Origin: UBA11524 sp964464815
GTDB lineage: Bacteria > Bacillota > Clostridia > Christensenellales > Aristaeellaceae
Direction of reading: 5' to 3'
DNA length: 32,214 bases
Assembly (NCBI GenBank): GCA_964464815.1
Contig: CAYXHF010000027.1
Location: 1-32,214 of the forward strand
A program made the translations under genes and the position numbers. The notes beneath the pieces were generated by a model. The model worked only from the letters and a program-made list of their open reading frames with translations, was not told the origin of the DNA and made no database searches. This document shows, piece after piece, positions 31,628-32,214 of the stretch (position 1 is the first letter of the stretch; every line of letters begins with the position of its first letter).

Positions 31628-31653
31628 CGGAGCAAACGCCCCGCTTTGCTCCG
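31628..31653 (-). promoter_or_regulatory. 9-bp inverted repeat upstream of the spoIIID ribosome binding site
   Basis: CGGAGCAAA (31628-31636) pairs with TTTGCTCCG (31645-31653) around an eight-base GC-rich loop. In the spoIIID transcript it forms a hairpin shortly before the GGAGAGGAGG region. It could shape translation or bind a protein. Confidence 0.5.
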
Positions 31654-31790
31654 AGCATATGAGGAAAAATCGCCATGCATGACGCCCGCCAGGTTTTGCC
31701 TATTTCCGCACCAAAAGCTCCACGCAGAAAAAGCAAAAGGAACAAATTCAACTCCATCGCGAAATGGGTTTCGAAAGGGCCAAATAAAAC

Positions 31791-31856
31791 GAGACGAAGT
31801 CTCCCCTTCGCAGGTGCAGGGCATCGCCCTGCTGGGGTCTGGGGTAAAACCCCAGA
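31791..31856. repeat. Cluster of three short GC-rich hairpins
   Basis: Three perfect stems follow one another: GAGAC/GTCTC (31791-31803), GCAGGGC/GCCCTGC (31816-31832) and TCTGGGGT/ACCCCAGA (31838-31856), each with a three-base loop. The region has no credible coding content. I have the impression that similar stretches recur between genes in gut Clostridia, often mis-annotated as small proteins, but this is memory rather than a search result. Confidence 0.55.
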
Positions 31857-31997
31857 AGTGTAATCAGAAGAAAGCAATCCAATCCTCTACACCGACCCGC
31901 AAAGCACGCGCTCGCAGAGTCACGGAGACTAACTTTCTTCCCGCATGGCAAGAAGCAAGCATGGTTTGATGAGAAACGCCTGGTTTGCTCCGCTGCG

Positions 31998-32214
31998 GCT
32001 TGACTTTGTTTGATACTTCCAGAGGGCTTTCCGGGCGCCCTCTGGACTTCTTCGGATTTCCTCCGTTGTTGCTTGACTTTGTTTGCTACTTCCAGAGGGC
32101 TTTCCGGGCGCCCTCTGGACTCCTTCGGATTTCCTCCGTTGTTGCTTGACCTTGCTTGTTACTTCCAGAGGGCTTTCCGGGCGCCCTCTGGACTCCTTCA
32201 GATTTCCTCCGTTG
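31998..32214. repeat. 73-bp direct repeat array, three copies, each with an internal hairpin
   Basis: Units begin at 31998, 32071 and 32144, an exact 73-bp period; the third is cut by the window end after 71 bp. Copies differ at only a few positions. Each contains CCAGAGGGC and GCCCTCTGG flanking TTTCCGGGC, a 9-bp perfect stem (32019-32045, 32092-32118, 32165-32191). The period is not a multiple of three, so it is not a coding repeat. No variable spacer exists, so it is not a CRISPR array. The array may continue beyond the window. Confidence 0.93.

Larger units (their letters stand above)
31606..31997. other. Gene-poor stretch with GC-rich hairpins upstream of spoIIID
   Basis: I find no credible gene here; the small open frames have no ribosome binding site or recognisable domain. 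It holds a 9-bp inverted repeat next to the spoIIID ribosome binding site (31628-31653), a hairpin cluster (31791-31856) and the TTTGCTCCG motif again at 31984-31992. The composition suggests structured, non-coding or repetitive DNA. Confidence 0.55.

Noticed and set aside
31650..31680. Sigma-E type promoter for spoIIID
   Set aside because: CATATGCT upstream of the gene weakly resembles a sigma-E -10 box, but I could not find a fitting -35 element at the right distance.
31592..31969. Possible 125-codon gene between spoIIID and the repeat array
   Set aside because: It starts inside spoIIID on the other strand, crosses the hairpin cluster, lacks a ribosome binding site and has no recognisable domain.
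31998..32214. CRISPR array
   Set aside because: The whole 73-bp unit is conserved between copies, so there are no unique spacers. No cas-like gene is present in the window.

Overview
The window looks like chromosomal DNA from a spore-forming Clostridia-type Firmicute, probably an uncultured gut or rumen lineage. The evidence is a clear SpoIIID gene, strong AGGAGG-type ribosome binding sites, consensus sigma-A promoters and a large Gram-positive style polysaccharide-utilisation locus. The genus cannot be fixed from the sequence alone.

Layout. (1) 1-2850, plus strand: a perfect-consensus promoter, greA, then a lysyl-tRNA synthetase fused through an Ala-Pro-Gln repeat linker to a C-terminal tRNA-binding OB domain, closed by a bidirectional terminator. 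(2) 2912-26808, minus strand: one continuous run of 14 co-directional genes. Read from the promoter at 26780-26808, the order is giant solute-binding protein (944 aa), MalF-type permease, NHL/TPR/YIP1 membrane protein, secreted DUF5696-like protein, MalF-type permease, MalG-type permease, second solute-binding protein, second MalG-type permease, two secreted GH43 enzymes, an ArsR-like regulator, a cytoplasmic GH2, an internal terminator, a cytoplasmic GH43 and a cytoplasmic GH127. (3) 27150-29644, plus strand: a Myb/SANT-like DNA-binding protein, then a xylose-isomerase-like TIM-barrel protein followed 11 bp later by a TtcA-like PP-loop ATPase, ending in a strong bidirectional terminator. (4) 29718-31605, minus strand: bifunctional NAD(P)HX epimerase/dehydratase and spoIIID. 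(5) 31606-32214: no credible gene, but a cluster of GC-rich hairpins and a 73-bp direct repeat array that runs off the window end.

How it works together. The two signal-peptide GH43 enzymes would act on an arabinose- or xylose-containing polymer outside the cell. Two binding proteins and two permease pairs would import the oligosaccharides. The leaderless GH43, GH127 and GH2 would finish hydrolysis in the cytoplasm, with the embedded ArsR-like protein as local regulator. No transport ATPase is encoded here, so a shared MsmK/MalK-type ATPase elsewhere is implied. The least understood part is the promoter-proximal module: the giant binding protein with N-terminal beta-rich modules, the NHL/TPR/YIP1 membrane protein and the DUF5696-like secreted protein. 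These I regard as the best candidates for undescribed biology, together with the 73-bp repeat array.
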